Shown in pieces: positions 31,784-40,784 of a DNA stretch of 64,000 nt. This stretch comes from Lewinellaceae bacterium. Its GTDB lineage: Bacteria; Bacteroidota; Bacteroidia; Chitinophagales; Saprospiraceae. The position numbers and the translations under genes are program-made. Location of the stretch: NCBI GenBank assembly GCA_020636095.1, contig JACJYN010000003.1:310001-374000 (forward strand). The letters run 5' to 3'. Position 1 is the stretch's first letter. Each line of letters starts with the position of its first letter. Under the pieces are notes generated by a model. That model was not told the DNA's origin and ran no database searches. It was given only the letters and a program-made list of their open reading frames with translations.

Positions 31784-32425
31784 ATGCAAGATCACATTTC
31801 ACACGCCGAAAATATATGGGCTTTTTTAGGGCCGGATTACACCGTCGAAAAAGCGGATTTCATGCTGGTACTGGGGAGCAGCGATCTGGGGGTGGCCAGG
31901 TATGCATCGGAATGCTGGCTTGAAAATTTAGCAGGCTATGTCGTTATATCCGGGGGATTTGGAAAATTGACCAAAGATATGTGGGCCGTTTCTGAAGCCC
32001 GGAAATTTTCACAAATAATGATGGACAATGGCGTGCCGGAAAATAAGATCATCCTGGAAGAAAAAGCCACCAACACCGGCGACAATATTGTGAATACCAA
32101 AAGGTTGGCCACTGAACTTGGCCTGCCGGCCAGTTCGGGCATTCTTATTACCAAACCCTACATGAAACGCAGAGCGTTTAACACCGCATCCAAACAATGG
32201 AAAGAAGTGAACTGGTCGGTGGCTGCAGAAGCGGTTTCCTTTGATGATTATTGTCGAAAGCAGGATGACCCGAAAAATTTTATCAGTATTATGGTGGGCG
32301 ACCTGCAGCGCATCAAAGTATACGCAGAATCGGGCTTCCAGATCAGAGACGAAGTGCCTCCGAAGGTTTGGAAGAGCTTTGAAGTGCTGGTGCGATCGGG
32401 GTATGATCGATATGTGGTAGAATGA
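31784..32425 (+). CDS. YdcF/ElyC/SanA family protein (DUF218)
   Basis: A 213-aa protein with the DUF218 core: ADFMLVLGSSDLGVARYAS, VVISGGFGKLTKDMW, then EEKATNTGDNIVNTKRL with conserved Glu and Asn residues, and ILITKPYMKRRA. No membrane helix, so it is a cytosolic YdcF-type member. The family is linked to envelope metabolism or S-adenosylmethionine binding, with no fixed reaction. The ATG follows directly on the stop of the ybaK remnant. Confidence 0.8.
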   Translation: MQDHISHAENIWAFLGPDYTVEKADFMLVLGSSDLGVARYASECWLENLAGYVVISGGFGKLTKDMWAVSEARKFSQIMMDNGVPENKIILEEKATNTGDNIVNTKRLATELGLPASSGILITKPYMKRRAFNTASKQWKEVNWSVAAEAVSFDDYCRKQDDPKNFISIMVGDLQRIKVYAESGFQIRDEVPPKVWKSFEVLVRSGYDRYVVE

Positions 32426-32489
32426 TGTCCCGCAGGTGTGGATAGGAAGGGCGCCCGTCTGCAAGGGTGGCATCCATTCGGATGTAGCA

Positions 32490-32694
32490 GAAAGTAAGGT
32501 TGATTTGAATGAGATCAATCAAATAATAAGGAACAACTATTACCTGCCCTATTTTCCAAAACAGGAGAATACGATAGAACAGTTATTAATTTCTACCAAA
32601 AAAGGGGTCAACTGGTACAGAAGATATTTTAAAGAGGATTTGACCCAAGAACAAATAGAAAACATGCTCAAGAAGTTCGGTGCTAACGCTCAGC
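32490..32694 (+). other. Possible short gene fragment
   Basis: An open frame encoding SKVDLNEINQIIRNNYYLPY, NTIEQLLISTKKGVNWYRRY and DLTQEQIENMLKKFG. The A/T-rich codons and helix-like pattern look genuine, but there is no convincing start, and the frame then runs antisense into the next gene. It may be the remains of a small helical protein. Unidentified. Confidence 0.3.
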
Positions 32695-32697
32695 CCT

Positions 32698-33768
32698 TCA
32701 TTCGCCAACCAGCCGGACCACCCCATACACCGGAAAATGATCGGAGAACCTAGCCCGCCCGATCCGATGCCCCAGCACCTTAAACTCGGGCCCGGCCATC
32801 ACATAGTCGATCCGCAGGGCGGGGATCGTGCCGTTGTAGGAGATGCCCAGCCCTTTGCCGCTGGTTTTGAAGGCGTCTTGCAGCCCTTGGGACAGGATGT
32901 GGTAGGCGTAGGATTGGGGAATCTCGTTGAAGTCGCCGCACAGCAGCACCGGATAGGGGCTTTCCTTTATTTTTTGGGCAATTTCCTCCGCCTGTTCTAC
33001 CCGTTGAACGGCGGCCCGTTTGTAGCGCCCCATCATACCGCGGATGCGCATCCAGGTTTTCTTATCCTGTAGGTTGGCGCCTTCTTTTGCCACCTGGTCG
33101 GCAATACCGGCCACTGAGTTAGACTGAAGGTGGATGTTAAACAGGCGAATCATACGGCCGTCAACTTCCAGGTCGGCGTATTGATAGCCGTTGACCCGAT
33201 TGGGGAAATAGTGGGTATCCTGGGCTTTGACCGGGAAGCGGGAAAAGATAGCCAGGCTACCCCCTTGCTGGTATACGACGCGCTTCAGAGGGCTGTTGGA
33301 TTTGATATAGTCGACGAAATAATTGCCATGTCGCGGGGAGGGGAATTCCTGGAAGCAGATGATGTCCATACCCTCTAAAGGGAAAGAGCCGGGTAGCTCA
33401 TCAGTAGTCAGCCGGACGCCGGTTTCCCCTTCGTGGCGAAAGCCGTAACAGTTAAAAGTCATCGCCCGAATGCTATCCTCCGGAAAAACGGGGGAGGCGA
33501 AATGCAGGCCAACATAGGACTGAAAGTGGCTCCAGCCCAGGAGTAGGCAGCCCAGAGAAAAAAGAAAATAATACCTCCTCAGCATCAGCCAGCCGATGAT
33601 ACACAGGATATTGCCGAGCAGTAGCCAGGGGTAGAGCAGGCCCACGAAGGAAAGCGGCCAGAAAGTAGCCGGGCTGACATTAGGCGCCAGATAGGCGAGC
33701 AGGGTAACCAGGATGAGCAGTAAATTGATCCATCGCAGCAGACGGTAGGGTTTATTTTTTACTGGCAT
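32698..33768 (-). CDS. Endonuclease/exonuclease/phosphatase family protein with N-terminal membrane helices
   Basis: About 356 aa. Two or three hydrophobic helices (RWINLLLILVTLLAYLAP; LLLGNILCIIGWLML) anchor it. The EEP catalytic core follows: FNCYGFRHEG, DIICFQEF (the metal Glu), CGDFNEIPQS and the terminal SDHFPVYG with catalytic Asp-His. Such proteins cleave nucleic acids or phosphodiesters; the membrane form is common in Bacteroidota and uncharacterised. ATG 33768 overlaps the end of the rhomboid gene by 17 nt, so they form an operon. Confidence 0.82.
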   Translation of the reverse strand: MPVKNKPYRLLRWINLLLILVTLLAYLAPNVSPATFWPLSFVGLLYPWLLLGNILCIIGWLMLRRYYFLFSLGCLLLGWSHFQSYVGLHFASPVFPEDSIRAMTFNCYGFRHEGETGVRLTTDELPGSFPLEGMDIICFQEFPSPRHGNYFVDYIKSNSPLKRVVYQQGGSLAIFSRFPVKAQDTHYFPNRVNGYQYADLEVDGRMIRLFNIHLQSNSVAGIADQVAKEGANLQDKKTWMRIRGMMGRYKRAAVQRVEQAEEIAQKIKESPYPVLLCGDFNEIPQSYAYHILSQGLQDAFKTSGKGLGISYNGTIPALRIDYVMAGPEFKVLGHRIGRARFSDHFPVYGVVRLVGE

Positions 33769-34699
33769 TGAAAAGAAATTCTTTCTCTTCCTTAGAAAGG
33801 CTATCGTAACCCGATTTTTTGATCTTGTCGAGAATGCCATCCAGGCGTTCCTGATAATTTTTGTTATCGGAAGCAGCCTCGCCGCGTTGCTTACTTGCCT
33901 GGCTGCGGTTGCGGTTGGCGTTGCGGTTGGGATTGCGGTACACTACCTTGGGCCGGCCGCCGCGGCGGCCGCTGAACAAGTTCTTAAAGCTGTCGCTAAT
34001 CGTATCCAGCAACTTGTTTACCGGGGCAGACCAATCGCTGCCGTTCCTGAGTTGGTAGACAAATAACCAGCCGAAAGCGGCCCCTCCGAGGTGGGCAAAG
34101 TGGCCTCCGGTATTGATGTCGCCGGCCATGCCAATCAGGTCGATGAAGACAAGTACAGCGACGATGTATTTCAGCTTAACATCTCCGAGAAAGAGCAAGC
34201 GCATTACGTAATCGGGAGCGATCGCGCCGGCGGCAACCACGATGGCCATCACGGCGGCGGAAGCGCCGAGGGCGTAGTGAGCGCCGGCGCCACCGTAGGG
34301 CAGGAGGTTGACGGAAAGAAAATAGACAATGCCGCCCAGGATGCCGCCCAGCAGGTAGAGGGGAAGGATGCGCTGGTTGCCGATGAAGTCGCCGACAATG
34401 CGGCCGAACCAGTACATAAACAACATGTTCCAGAGAATATGCCAGAAGCCTTCGTGCAGAAACATGCTGGTGATGATCACCCAGGGGTGGGTCAGGTTAT
34501 GAAGCCAGTCGGAGGACATCATAAAGAACTGCATGAAGCTATTGTACCATTCCGGCGTCGTCCACTGATTACTAATTCGGGCGATGATCCAAACGATGTT
34601 CACAATCACAAATACCGCCACATTAACTATAATAATACGGGTAACCATATTACCATAATTAAATTCCCTCTTGACATCATCCCAGATTGACTGCAACAT
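33752..34699 (-). CDS. Rhomboid family intramembrane serine protease
   Basis: A 315-aa protein with six to seven helices. The catalytic Ser is in ALGASAAVMAI (GxSx), the catalytic His in GGHFAHLGGAAFGW; the conserved HEGFWHILWNMLFMYWFG carries the structural His and Asn residues. The C-terminal ~90 residues are a soluble basic tail (NPNRNANRNRSQASK) ending in a helical hairpin (LSKEEKEFLFNASK). It cleaves helices of membrane proteins. Second of two rhomboids in tandem. Confidence 0.88.
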   Translation of the reverse strand: MLQSIWDDVKREFNYGNMVTRIIIVNVAVFVIVNIVWIIARISNQWTTPEWYNSFMQFFMMSSDWLHNLTHPWVIITSMFLHEGFWHILWNMLFMYWFGRIVGDFIGNQRILPLYLLGGILGGIVYFLSVNLLPYGGAGAHYALGASAAVMAIVVAAGAIAPDYVMRLLFLGDVKLKYIVAVLVFIDLIGMAGDINTGGHFAHLGGAAFGWLFVYQLRNGSDWSAPVNKLLDTISDSFKNLFSGRRGGRPKVVYRNPNRNANRNRSQASKQRGEAASDNKNYQERLDGILDKIKKSGYDSLSKEEKEFLFNASKK

Positions 34700-34755
34700 T
34701 ATTTCTCACTATTCAGGTTATTAAAAAGGGGCCCAAAAGCTTGCGTTTTTCGTTG

Positions 34756-35385
34756 CTAAAATTTTGTCCCAAACCGTTGCCAGTACAAAATTAATAAGAA
34801 TCCGAATATTGCGCCGCCTACGTGGGCAAAATGAGCAATTCCGGCGCCAAAGCCGCCGAATCCCATAAACAATTCAATGCCGCCGTAGATCAGTACGAAG
34901 TATTTGGCCTTCATCGGGATGGGCGGGAACAACAATTGGATGACCTGGTTGGGGAACAAGGTCCCGAAACCGGCCAACAGGCCAAAGATGGCGCCCGATG
35001 CGCCCAGCACCGGTATATTGATAATACCCGGGTTGGCGCCCAGGAAATGGAGCTCAACAAACTTGACGAACAGGTGAAGCGCCATGGCCCCAAAGCCAGT
35101 GAACAGATAGAAAAACAGAAACCGCTTGGGCCCCAGTGTCGCTTCCAGCGGCGGCCCAAACATAAAAAGGCCAAACATATTGAAGAACAGGTGGGTTATA
35201 TCGCCGTGCATAAACATGTGCGTGACGATCTGGTACGGCTGAAAAAATGGGGAGGTGGGGTAGAACAGCGCCAGCTGTATCCTGCCCAATTGATCACTTG
35301 TTGGGTCGCCCATCAGCAAGGTGCCGAAATACATCAGGACATTGATGATGAGCAAGTTCTTTACGACGTCTGTAATCCTAAGCAT
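34756..35385 (-). CDS. Rhomboid family intramembrane serine protease, short form
   Basis: A 209-aa rhomboid without the soluble tail of its neighbour. Motifs: HGDITHLFFNMFGLFMFGPP, the Ser in LGASGAIFGLL and the His in AHFAHVGGAIFGF. It precedes the longer rhomboid by 56 bp in the same direction. Tandem rhomboids next to mutL recur in Bacteroidota genomes as far as I know; substrates are unknown. Confidence 0.87.
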   Translation of the reverse strand: MLRITDVVKNLLIINVLMYFGTLLMGDPTSDQLGRIQLALFYPTSPFFQPYQIVTHMFMHGDITHLFFNMFGLFMFGPPLEATLGPKRFLFFYLFTGFGAMALHLFVKFVELHFLGANPGIINIPVLGASGAIFGLLAGFGTLFPNQVIQLLFPPIPMKAKYFVLIYGGIELFMGFGGFGAGIAHFAHVGGAIFGFLLILYWQRFGTKF

Positions 35386-35424
35386 AAAAGTACGGCTGTA
35401 AATAAATTATGATAAGGGAACACT

Positions 35425-37293
35425 TCAACCTTCAAATCGTTTGGCCAGGCCCTCCAACTCCAGTGTGATAAAACAATGGCGGCCGGAAGGGCTCTTGTAG
35501 GGCGCCTGGCAGGCAAACAGTTTGTCAATCAGCATGTGCATCTCGGAAGCGTTGAGCGATTGCCCCCGTTTGATGGCGGCGCTGCGGGCCATGGCGCGGG
35601 CTATGTTTTCCTGTATGTCCAGTTTCATGTCCACCCCTCCCTTATACTGTTCGAGCAGCGATTCGATTACTTCTATCTCATCTTTTTTACCCACCATTTC
35701 CGAAGGCAGCCCATTTATTACAAAAGTATTGACGCCGAACTCCTGGATGTCGAATCCCAGGAGATTCACTTGTTCGAGGATATCCTTGAGCAGCGCCGCG
35801 TCATTTGGAGAAAGGGTCAGGGTACGGGGGAAGAGTTGTTGCTGGCTGGATGCCTTTTGCTGATTCAGCACATCCAGGAACCGCTCGTAGAGGATGCGTT
35901 CATGAGCCGATTGCTGATCGATGAGCAATACGCCCGATTTGATCTGGCTGACGATATAGGTATTGTGCACCTGATAAGGCTCTTTGCGCTGGTGGTGCTC
36001 CGTGCTGATCGAATGGGAATCTCCGGGCTGTGTAGGCTCCTGATGCCAGTTGCTCTCCAACGTTAACGGGGTGGAGGCGGGATTTTTCGGGTTATCTTCG
36101 CGATCAAATTCATCCAACCCTTCGTACAATTCCTGCCAGTTTTTGAGGTTGTTGGCGCGCAGGGGGTTATCGGCGGCAGGAATGGGAGAGGAGGCAGGCT
36201 GCGCAGAAGCTGAACGCACGGTTTCGTCGCGCCTGGATTTTGGTTTAATCTGCGGGGAGCTACCGAAATTGGCATCTATATCAAAATCAAGCGTAGGCAT
36301 GATACTGTATTGCCCCAATGCATGGCGGACGGCCACCTTGAGGTAATTGTAGACCAGCCGCTCGTCCTCAAACTTGATCTCCTGTTTGGTGGGATGTACG
36401 TTGATGTCGATATGCGCCGGGTCCGTTTCTATAAAAATGACATACAGCGGGTACGTATCCGCCGGTAAGAGTTTCTCGTAGGCGCTGGCCACTGCGTGGT
36501 TGAGGTAAGAGCTTTTGATGAAGCGGTTGTTGACGTAGAAGTACTGCTCTCCTCTGGTCTTCTTGGCGAATTCGGGCTTGCCGACGAAGCCGGAGAGCTT
36601 CAGTATGTCCGTTTCCTCGGCTACCGGCACCAGTTTCTTATTCGACTGGGCTCCGAAGATGCCGATCAGGCGTTGGCGCAGGTTGCCGGTTGTCAGATGG
36701 AACACTTCCGAACCGTTGTGGTGCAGGGAGAAGAAAATATCCGGATTGGCGATGGCGATGCGCTGAAATTCATCAATAATGTACCGCATTTCCACGGAAT
36801 TGGACTTGAGGAAGTTGCGGCGTGCCGGCACGTTAAAGAAGAGGTTCTTCACAGAAATGGCGGTGCCGCTGGCGCACTGGCAGGGCTCCTGGCTCTTTAC
36901 GGTTGAACCTTCCACCTGAAGCAGGGCGCCCAGCTCGTCCGATTGGCGGCGGGTGCGCATTTCCACGTGGGCGATCGCGGCAATGGATGCCAGCGCTTCT
37001 CCCCGGAAGCCCATAGTGCGGATGGCGAACAGGTCGCTCGCCTGCCGAATCTTGGATGTGGCGTGCCGTTCGAAGGACATGCGGGCGTCCGTTTCGGTCA
37101 TGCCACAGCCATTATCGATCACCTGGATGAGCGTTTTACCGGCCTCTTTCACAACTAGTTTGATACTCGTGCTGCCGGCATCGATCGAATTCTCAACTAA
37201 CTCCTTAACTACTGAAGCCGGACGCTGAATGACTTCGCCTGCCGCAATCTGGTTGGCAATAGCGTCGGGTAGCAGCTGAATGATATCAGCCAT
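35425..37293 (-). CDS. mutL: DNA mismatch repair protein MutL
   Basis: A 622-aa GHKL ATPase that couples MutS to strand incision. ATPase motifs: ELVENSIDAGS, DNGCGM, GFRGEALASI and the conserved SGTAISVKNLFFNVPARR. The C-terminal dimerisation domain carries LIDQQSAHERILYE, a variant of the DQHA(x2)E(x4)E endonuclease motif with the metal-binding Asp and Glu residues kept, and APYKSPSGRHCF in the place of CPHGRP. The nicking activity is therefore likely but should be tested. Preceded by a hairpin and a small membrane-protein gene. Confidence 0.93.
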   Translation of the reverse strand: MADIIQLLPDAIANQIAAGEVIQRPASVVKELVENSIDAGSTSIKLVVKEAGKTLIQVIDNGCGMTETDARMSFERHATSKIRQASDLFAIRTMGFRGEALASIAAIAHVEMRTRRQSDELGALLQVEGSTVKSQEPCQCASGTAISVKNLFFNVPARRNFLKSNSVEMRYIIDEFQRIAIANPDIFFSLHHNGSEVFHLTTGNLRQRLIGIFGAQSNKKLVPVAEETDILKLSGFVGKPEFAKKTRGEQYFYVNNRFIKSSYLNHAVASAYEKLLPADTYPLYVIFIETDPAHIDINVHPTKQEIKFEDERLVYNYLKVAVRHALGQYSIMPTLDFDIDANFGSSPQIKPKSRRDETVRSASAQPASSPIPAADNPLRANNLKNWQELYEGLDEFDREDNPKNPASTPLTLESNWHQEPTQPGDSHSISTEHHQRKEPYQVHNTYIVSQIKSGVLLIDQQSAHERILYERFLDVLNQQKASSQQQLFPRTLTLSPNDAALLKDILEQVNLLGFDIQEFGVNTFVINGLPSEMVGKKDEIEVIESLLEQYKGGVDMKLDIQENIARAMARSAAIKRGQSLNASEMHMLIDKLFACQAPYKSPSGRHCFITLELEGLAKRFEG

Positions 37294-37313
37294 AGTAATA
37301 CATTCCTTAATAT

Positions 37314-37348
37314 AAGGCCGGTAGTAACCGAATCGCCCTACCGGCCTT
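37314..37348 (-). terminator. Hairpin between the small membrane-protein gene and mutL
   Basis: AAGGCCGGTAG (37314-37324) pairs perfectly with CTACCGGCCTT (37338-37348). On the minus strand it follows the gene at 37373 and is followed by ATATTAAGG, a poor U-tract. It may end transcription of the small gene and leave mutL with its own promoter. Confidence 0.5.
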
Positions 37349-37372
37349 TTGTTTAGTAATTGGGTTGGCCAA

Positions 37373-37705
37373 CTAAAATTGAGCGCCGCCGTTACCTACG
37401 CGATCAGCGATCTGTGGCAAATATACTACGATGAACAAGTAGGATAAAATAACCAGTAGCGCAATGATCCCCAGCAAAACGAGATTGGAGCGCATCACCT
37501 GCCGCTTGCGAAAGCTGGTGTCACTGGAATACCCTTTACGGAAATTGGCCGCAAGGCGCGCCTTCATGGCCTCCGCATCTCCTTTTTTCACCGCTTCAAT
37601 CTGTCTCATCCGTTCTTCCAGTTCTTCCTTCTTGGGGTCCCAGAAACGCGGTTTGTATTGGTATTGCTGGTGCTTGGGCATTTTAAAAAATCTCAATAGA
37701 GCCAT
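37373..37705 (-). CDS. Small conserved Bacteroidota membrane protein
   Basis: A 110-aa protein: a soluble N-terminus with PKHQQYQYKPRFWDPKKEEL and a charged coiled region (EERMRQIEAVKKGDAEAM), then one C-terminal helix (VLLGIIALLVILSYLFIVVYL). The KPRFWDPKKEELEER signature is common in Bacteroidota proteins of unknown function. The protein is probably a cytosolic helix tethered to the inner membrane. The start could also be the Met at residue 9. Confidence 0.7.
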   Translation of the reverse strand: MALLRFFKMPKHQQYQYKPRFWDPKKEELEERMRQIEAVKKGDAEAMKARLAANFRKGYSSDTSFRKRQVMRSNLVLLGIIALLVILSYLFIVVYLPQIADRVGNGGAQF

Positions 37706-37758
37706 GATAAAGTACCTGTGTTAAAAAAAATGTAAAATACGGTTTTTGGATCAATAAT

Positions 37759-37952
37759 TAAAGGCGGATACCTATCCTATGAACAGCTTGGAAAAGGGAA
37801 TGGTTATCTGGTTGTATCCGCTTTTATTTAAAGAATAGATGCAGGATTGGTGGCAGCCAGAGGTATCCCCGGCCGATTTTTATACTCTTTTAAGAAAAAA
37901 ATTTGTCCTTTTGCCCTTGTTCTTGTCATCTTTCCGGCTCAAAATCTAGTCT
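37759..37952. promoter_or_regulatory. Divergent control region with inverted repeat
   Basis: TAAAGGCGGATAC (37759-37771) is inverted at 37814-37826 with one mismatch, between the divergent genes at 37705 and 37953. TTTG at 37902-37905 and CATCTTTC at 37926-37933 are spaced like a Bacteroidota -33/-7 promoter (6 of 8 match to TAnnTTTG) for the plus-strand gene. Confidence 0.35.
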
Positions 37953-40592
37953 ATGATTATTAGAAAAACGCTTTTCTCTTCTCTTTTTCTGTTCATGCTT
38001 GCCAATCAACTCCTCGCCGGCGGTGTCTCCGGAAGGGTAACCGATGCCCAAGGGGCTCCGCTGGCCTTCGCGACCATTTTCGTCAAAGAGACGGGGAGCG
38101 GAACCACCACCAATGATGAAGGCCAGTATGAAATCCGCCTGGAACCCGGTACTTACACCCTGATTTTTCAGTTTCTGGGCTACCAGACTGAAGCCCGGGA
38201 GGTTCGCATCGGGCAGCGCACTGAGCTGCTCAATGTCGCGCTACAGCAGCAACCCTTACAACTACAGGAAGTCGACGTGTTCGAAGGGCGGGAAGACCCC
38301 GCCTATACGGTCATGCGCAAGGCGATTGCCAAAGCCAGTTATCACCGGCAGCAGCTGGACAGCTACGAGGCTACCGTATACATCAAGGGGTCGGGACGGC
38401 TGAAAGACTCTCCCTTCTTTCTGCGCAAAGCCATTGAAAAAGAAGGCATCGACTCCACGGTGGCCTTTACGTCCGAATCGGTCAGCCGCATCGAATATCA
38501 GCGGCCGAATACATTCAAGGAAACGGTTATTTCCATCTACAGCCGGGGCAATGACAACGATACCGGGCCCAACAGTTACATCAACGGTAGTTTTTACGAG
38601 CCTAAAATCGCCGATGCGATCTCGCCCCTTTCGCCCCAGGCGTTTGCTTATTACAAGTTTAAATACGAGGGCTTTTTTCTGGACCGTGGCTACGGCGTCA
38701 ATAAGATTCAGGTGATCCCCCGCAGCCGGGGAGAAGGGGTGTTCGAAGGCTACATCTACATCGTAGAGGACTGGTGGAGCATTTACAGCCTGTCGTTGAA
38801 AACCTATAAACTGGGCATTGGCTTCAACATCGATCAGGTTTATGCACCCATTGATGACAAAGCCTGGTTGCCGGTGAGTCATAAATTCTACGTAGACGGC
38901 AAGGTCCTGGGCTTTGCCTTCGAGTATAATTACCTGGCTACCGTGAGCGATTACAAGATAGAACTTAACCCGGAGCTCGACGCCGATTTTCAGCTGATCG
39001 ACGAAAAACTAAACAAAGAGCTGGCGGCTCAACTGGAGCAGGCCAGAGCGGGGGAGGGCAATGACAAAAACGCCGGGATCAAAGAAAAACTGGCTTCCGG
39101 CGAGGAACTCACCCGCAAACAACTCCGCCAGCTGATGCGCGAATACGAAAAAGAAGAGCGCAAAGAACAGGAAGAACCGGAGGTGGTTATGAATACTTCC
39201 TTTGAAGTAGACTCTCTGGCGCGAAAGCGCGACTCTACTTACTGGGAAGCCATACGGCCAGTGCCCCTCACCCAACAGGAAGTGAAAGGCTATGAACGGA
39301 TGGACAGCCTGGCGGTGGTGGAGGCCGAAAAGGAAGAAGCCGATTCCCTGGAATCGGTAGGCCGCCGTAAGAAGCACAGTGGGTTCAGCCCGCTGGACAT
39401 CATTGGCGGTAGTAACTACAAAGTAGGAGCGGATCAGGTCATCGCCCACGGCTCCCTGTGGGACCGCTTCTTTTTCAACCCGGTGGAGGGATTCAATATC
39501 CACGCTCCTATTTCCTACTCCATCAACAAAGACAACCGCTTTGCCTTTACCGCCACTCCCCGGTATGCCTTCGCCCGGGAAAAGCTGACGGGCAAGGGAG
39601 CGCTCAGCTACACCTACGGCCCCAAAACAGAACGGAATAACTTCAATCTGGAGGGCGGGCGTTACATCTACCAGTACAACCCCCAGGAGCCGATCAGCAA
39701 CCTGTTCAATACCTATCTCAACCTGGTGGAGGAGCGCAACTACATCAGCCTGTACGAAAAAGATTACCTCAAGCTCACCCACAGCAACCGCCTGCGGGAA
39801 AACGTTACCATCAATTTCAGCGCCGAATGGGCCAATCGCTATGCTTTGGAAAATAACACCACTCAGGTGTGGTTCAACAAGGACGATCGTGCCTATGCGC
39901 CCAATATTCCAGTTAATGAAGAACTGGGGCCGGAAGTGCCCGAAACGGAAAAAGCCTTCGTCCTCGGCTTTAGCGCGGTGGCCCGCCCCTGGCAGAAGTA
40001 CCGGATCAAAAATCAGAAGAAAGAGCCGATCGAGAACTCCTCTCCCGAGCTGCGCCTGGCCTTCCGGCAGGGCCTGAAAGACATTGCCGAGAGCGTAACC
40101 GACTACAGCTTTCTGGAGGTGGGTTTTCAGCACAAATTCCGCCCCGGCGTGCGCGGCATCATCGACGTCAAAGTGGAGGCCGGCATGTTCCTGAACAACA
40201 ACTACGCCGGCTTTGCCGACTACCGCCACTTCATGGGCAACCGCATTTCTCTGGTCACCGCTGACCCGGTGGGCAGCTTCCGCCTGCTGCCCTACTACCA
40301 GTACAGCACCATGGATCAATTTGCCGCCGCCCATGTCCACTACCAGTTCCGCAAGCTGCTGCTCACCCAAATTCCGGAGGTGTGGCTGCTGGGCATCAAG
40401 GAGAATGTGTTCGTTAATTACCTGGCAACGCCGACTTCCGATCACTACACGGAAATAGGCTACTCCATCGACAATATCTTTCGCATCTTTCGGGTGGAGG
40501 CTGCTGTTTCCTTCCAGGATGGGCAATACAAAGACTGGGGCATCCTGATCGGGATCGCTTCGAATATTGGGGGGAATTTTACGGTGCGGTAG
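37953..40592 (+). CDS. DUF5686 outer-membrane protein with CarboxypepD_reg domain
   Basis: An 879-aa protein with a signal peptide (MLANQLLAG). Residues ~24-105 are a carboxypeptidase-regulatory-like beta-sandwich (SGRVTDAQGAPLAFATIFVK, LEPGTYTLIFQFLGYQ). The rest is the DUF5686 region, with a charged insertion at ~360-440 (EELTRKQLRQLMREYEKEER) and a C-terminal barrel ending GNFTVR. This layout resembles TonB-dependent transporters without a plug and is specific to Bacteroidota; the function is unknown. Monocistronic. Confidence 0.83.
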   Translation: MIIRKTLFSSLFLFMLANQLLAGGVSGRVTDAQGAPLAFATIFVKETGSGTTTNDEGQYEIRLEPGTYTLIFQFLGYQTEAREVRIGQRTELLNVALQQQPLQLQEVDVFEGREDPAYTVMRKAIAKASYHRQQLDSYEATVYIKGSGRLKDSPFFLRKAIEKEGIDSTVAFTSESVSRIEYQRPNTFKETVISIYSRGNDNDTGPNSYINGSFYEPKIADAISPLSPQAFAYYKFKYEGFFLDRGYGVNKIQVIPRSRGEGVFEGYIYIVEDWWSIYSLSLKTYKLGIGFNIDQVYAPIDDKAWLPVSHKFYVDGKVLGFAFEYNYLATVSDYKIELNPELDADFQLIDEKLNKELAAQLEQARAGEGNDKNAGIKEKLASGEELTRKQLRQLMREYEKEERKEQEEPEVVMNTSFEVDSLARKRDSTYWEAIRPVPLTQQEVKGYERMDSLAVVEAEKEEADSLESVGRRKKHSGFSPLDIIGGSNYKVGADQVIAHGSLWDRFFFNPVEGFNIHAPISYSINKDNRFAFTATPRYAFAREKLTGKGALSYTYGPKTERNNFNLEGGRYIYQYNPQEPISNLFNTYLNLVEERNYISLYEKDYLKLTHSNRLRENVTINFSAEWANRYALENNTTQVWFNKDDRAYAPNIPVNEELGPEVPETEKAFVLGFSAVARPWQKYRIKNQKKEPIENSSPELRLAFRQGLKDIAESVTDYSFLEVGFQHKFRPGVRGIIDVKVEAGMFLNNNYAGFADYRHFMGNRISLVTADPVGSFRLLPYYQYSTMDQFAAAHVHYQFRKLLLTQIPEVWLLGIKENVFVNYLATPTSDHYTEIGYSIDNIFRIFRVEAAVSFQDGQYKDWGILIGIASNIGGNFTVR

Positions 40593-40784
40593 GATCGGAC
40601 GCATCCTTCCCGCCTCTTTGCCGGCGCCTTCCGTAACGCCAACTCCGGCCCCTTAGAATGGTTAGCACAAAGTTTGCAGGTTGTTTCATTCTATTAGGAT
40701 CAAAGGCGGGGAATGCAATTTTCAATTCATGTGGAATAGTTGCAAGAAAATAAATCAGATAGGACCGCTAACAAAACCTCGCTT

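Noticed and set aside
39009..40604. 531-aa minus-strand open frame
   Set aside because: Antisense shadow of the DUF5686 gene caused by codon bias; no motifs.
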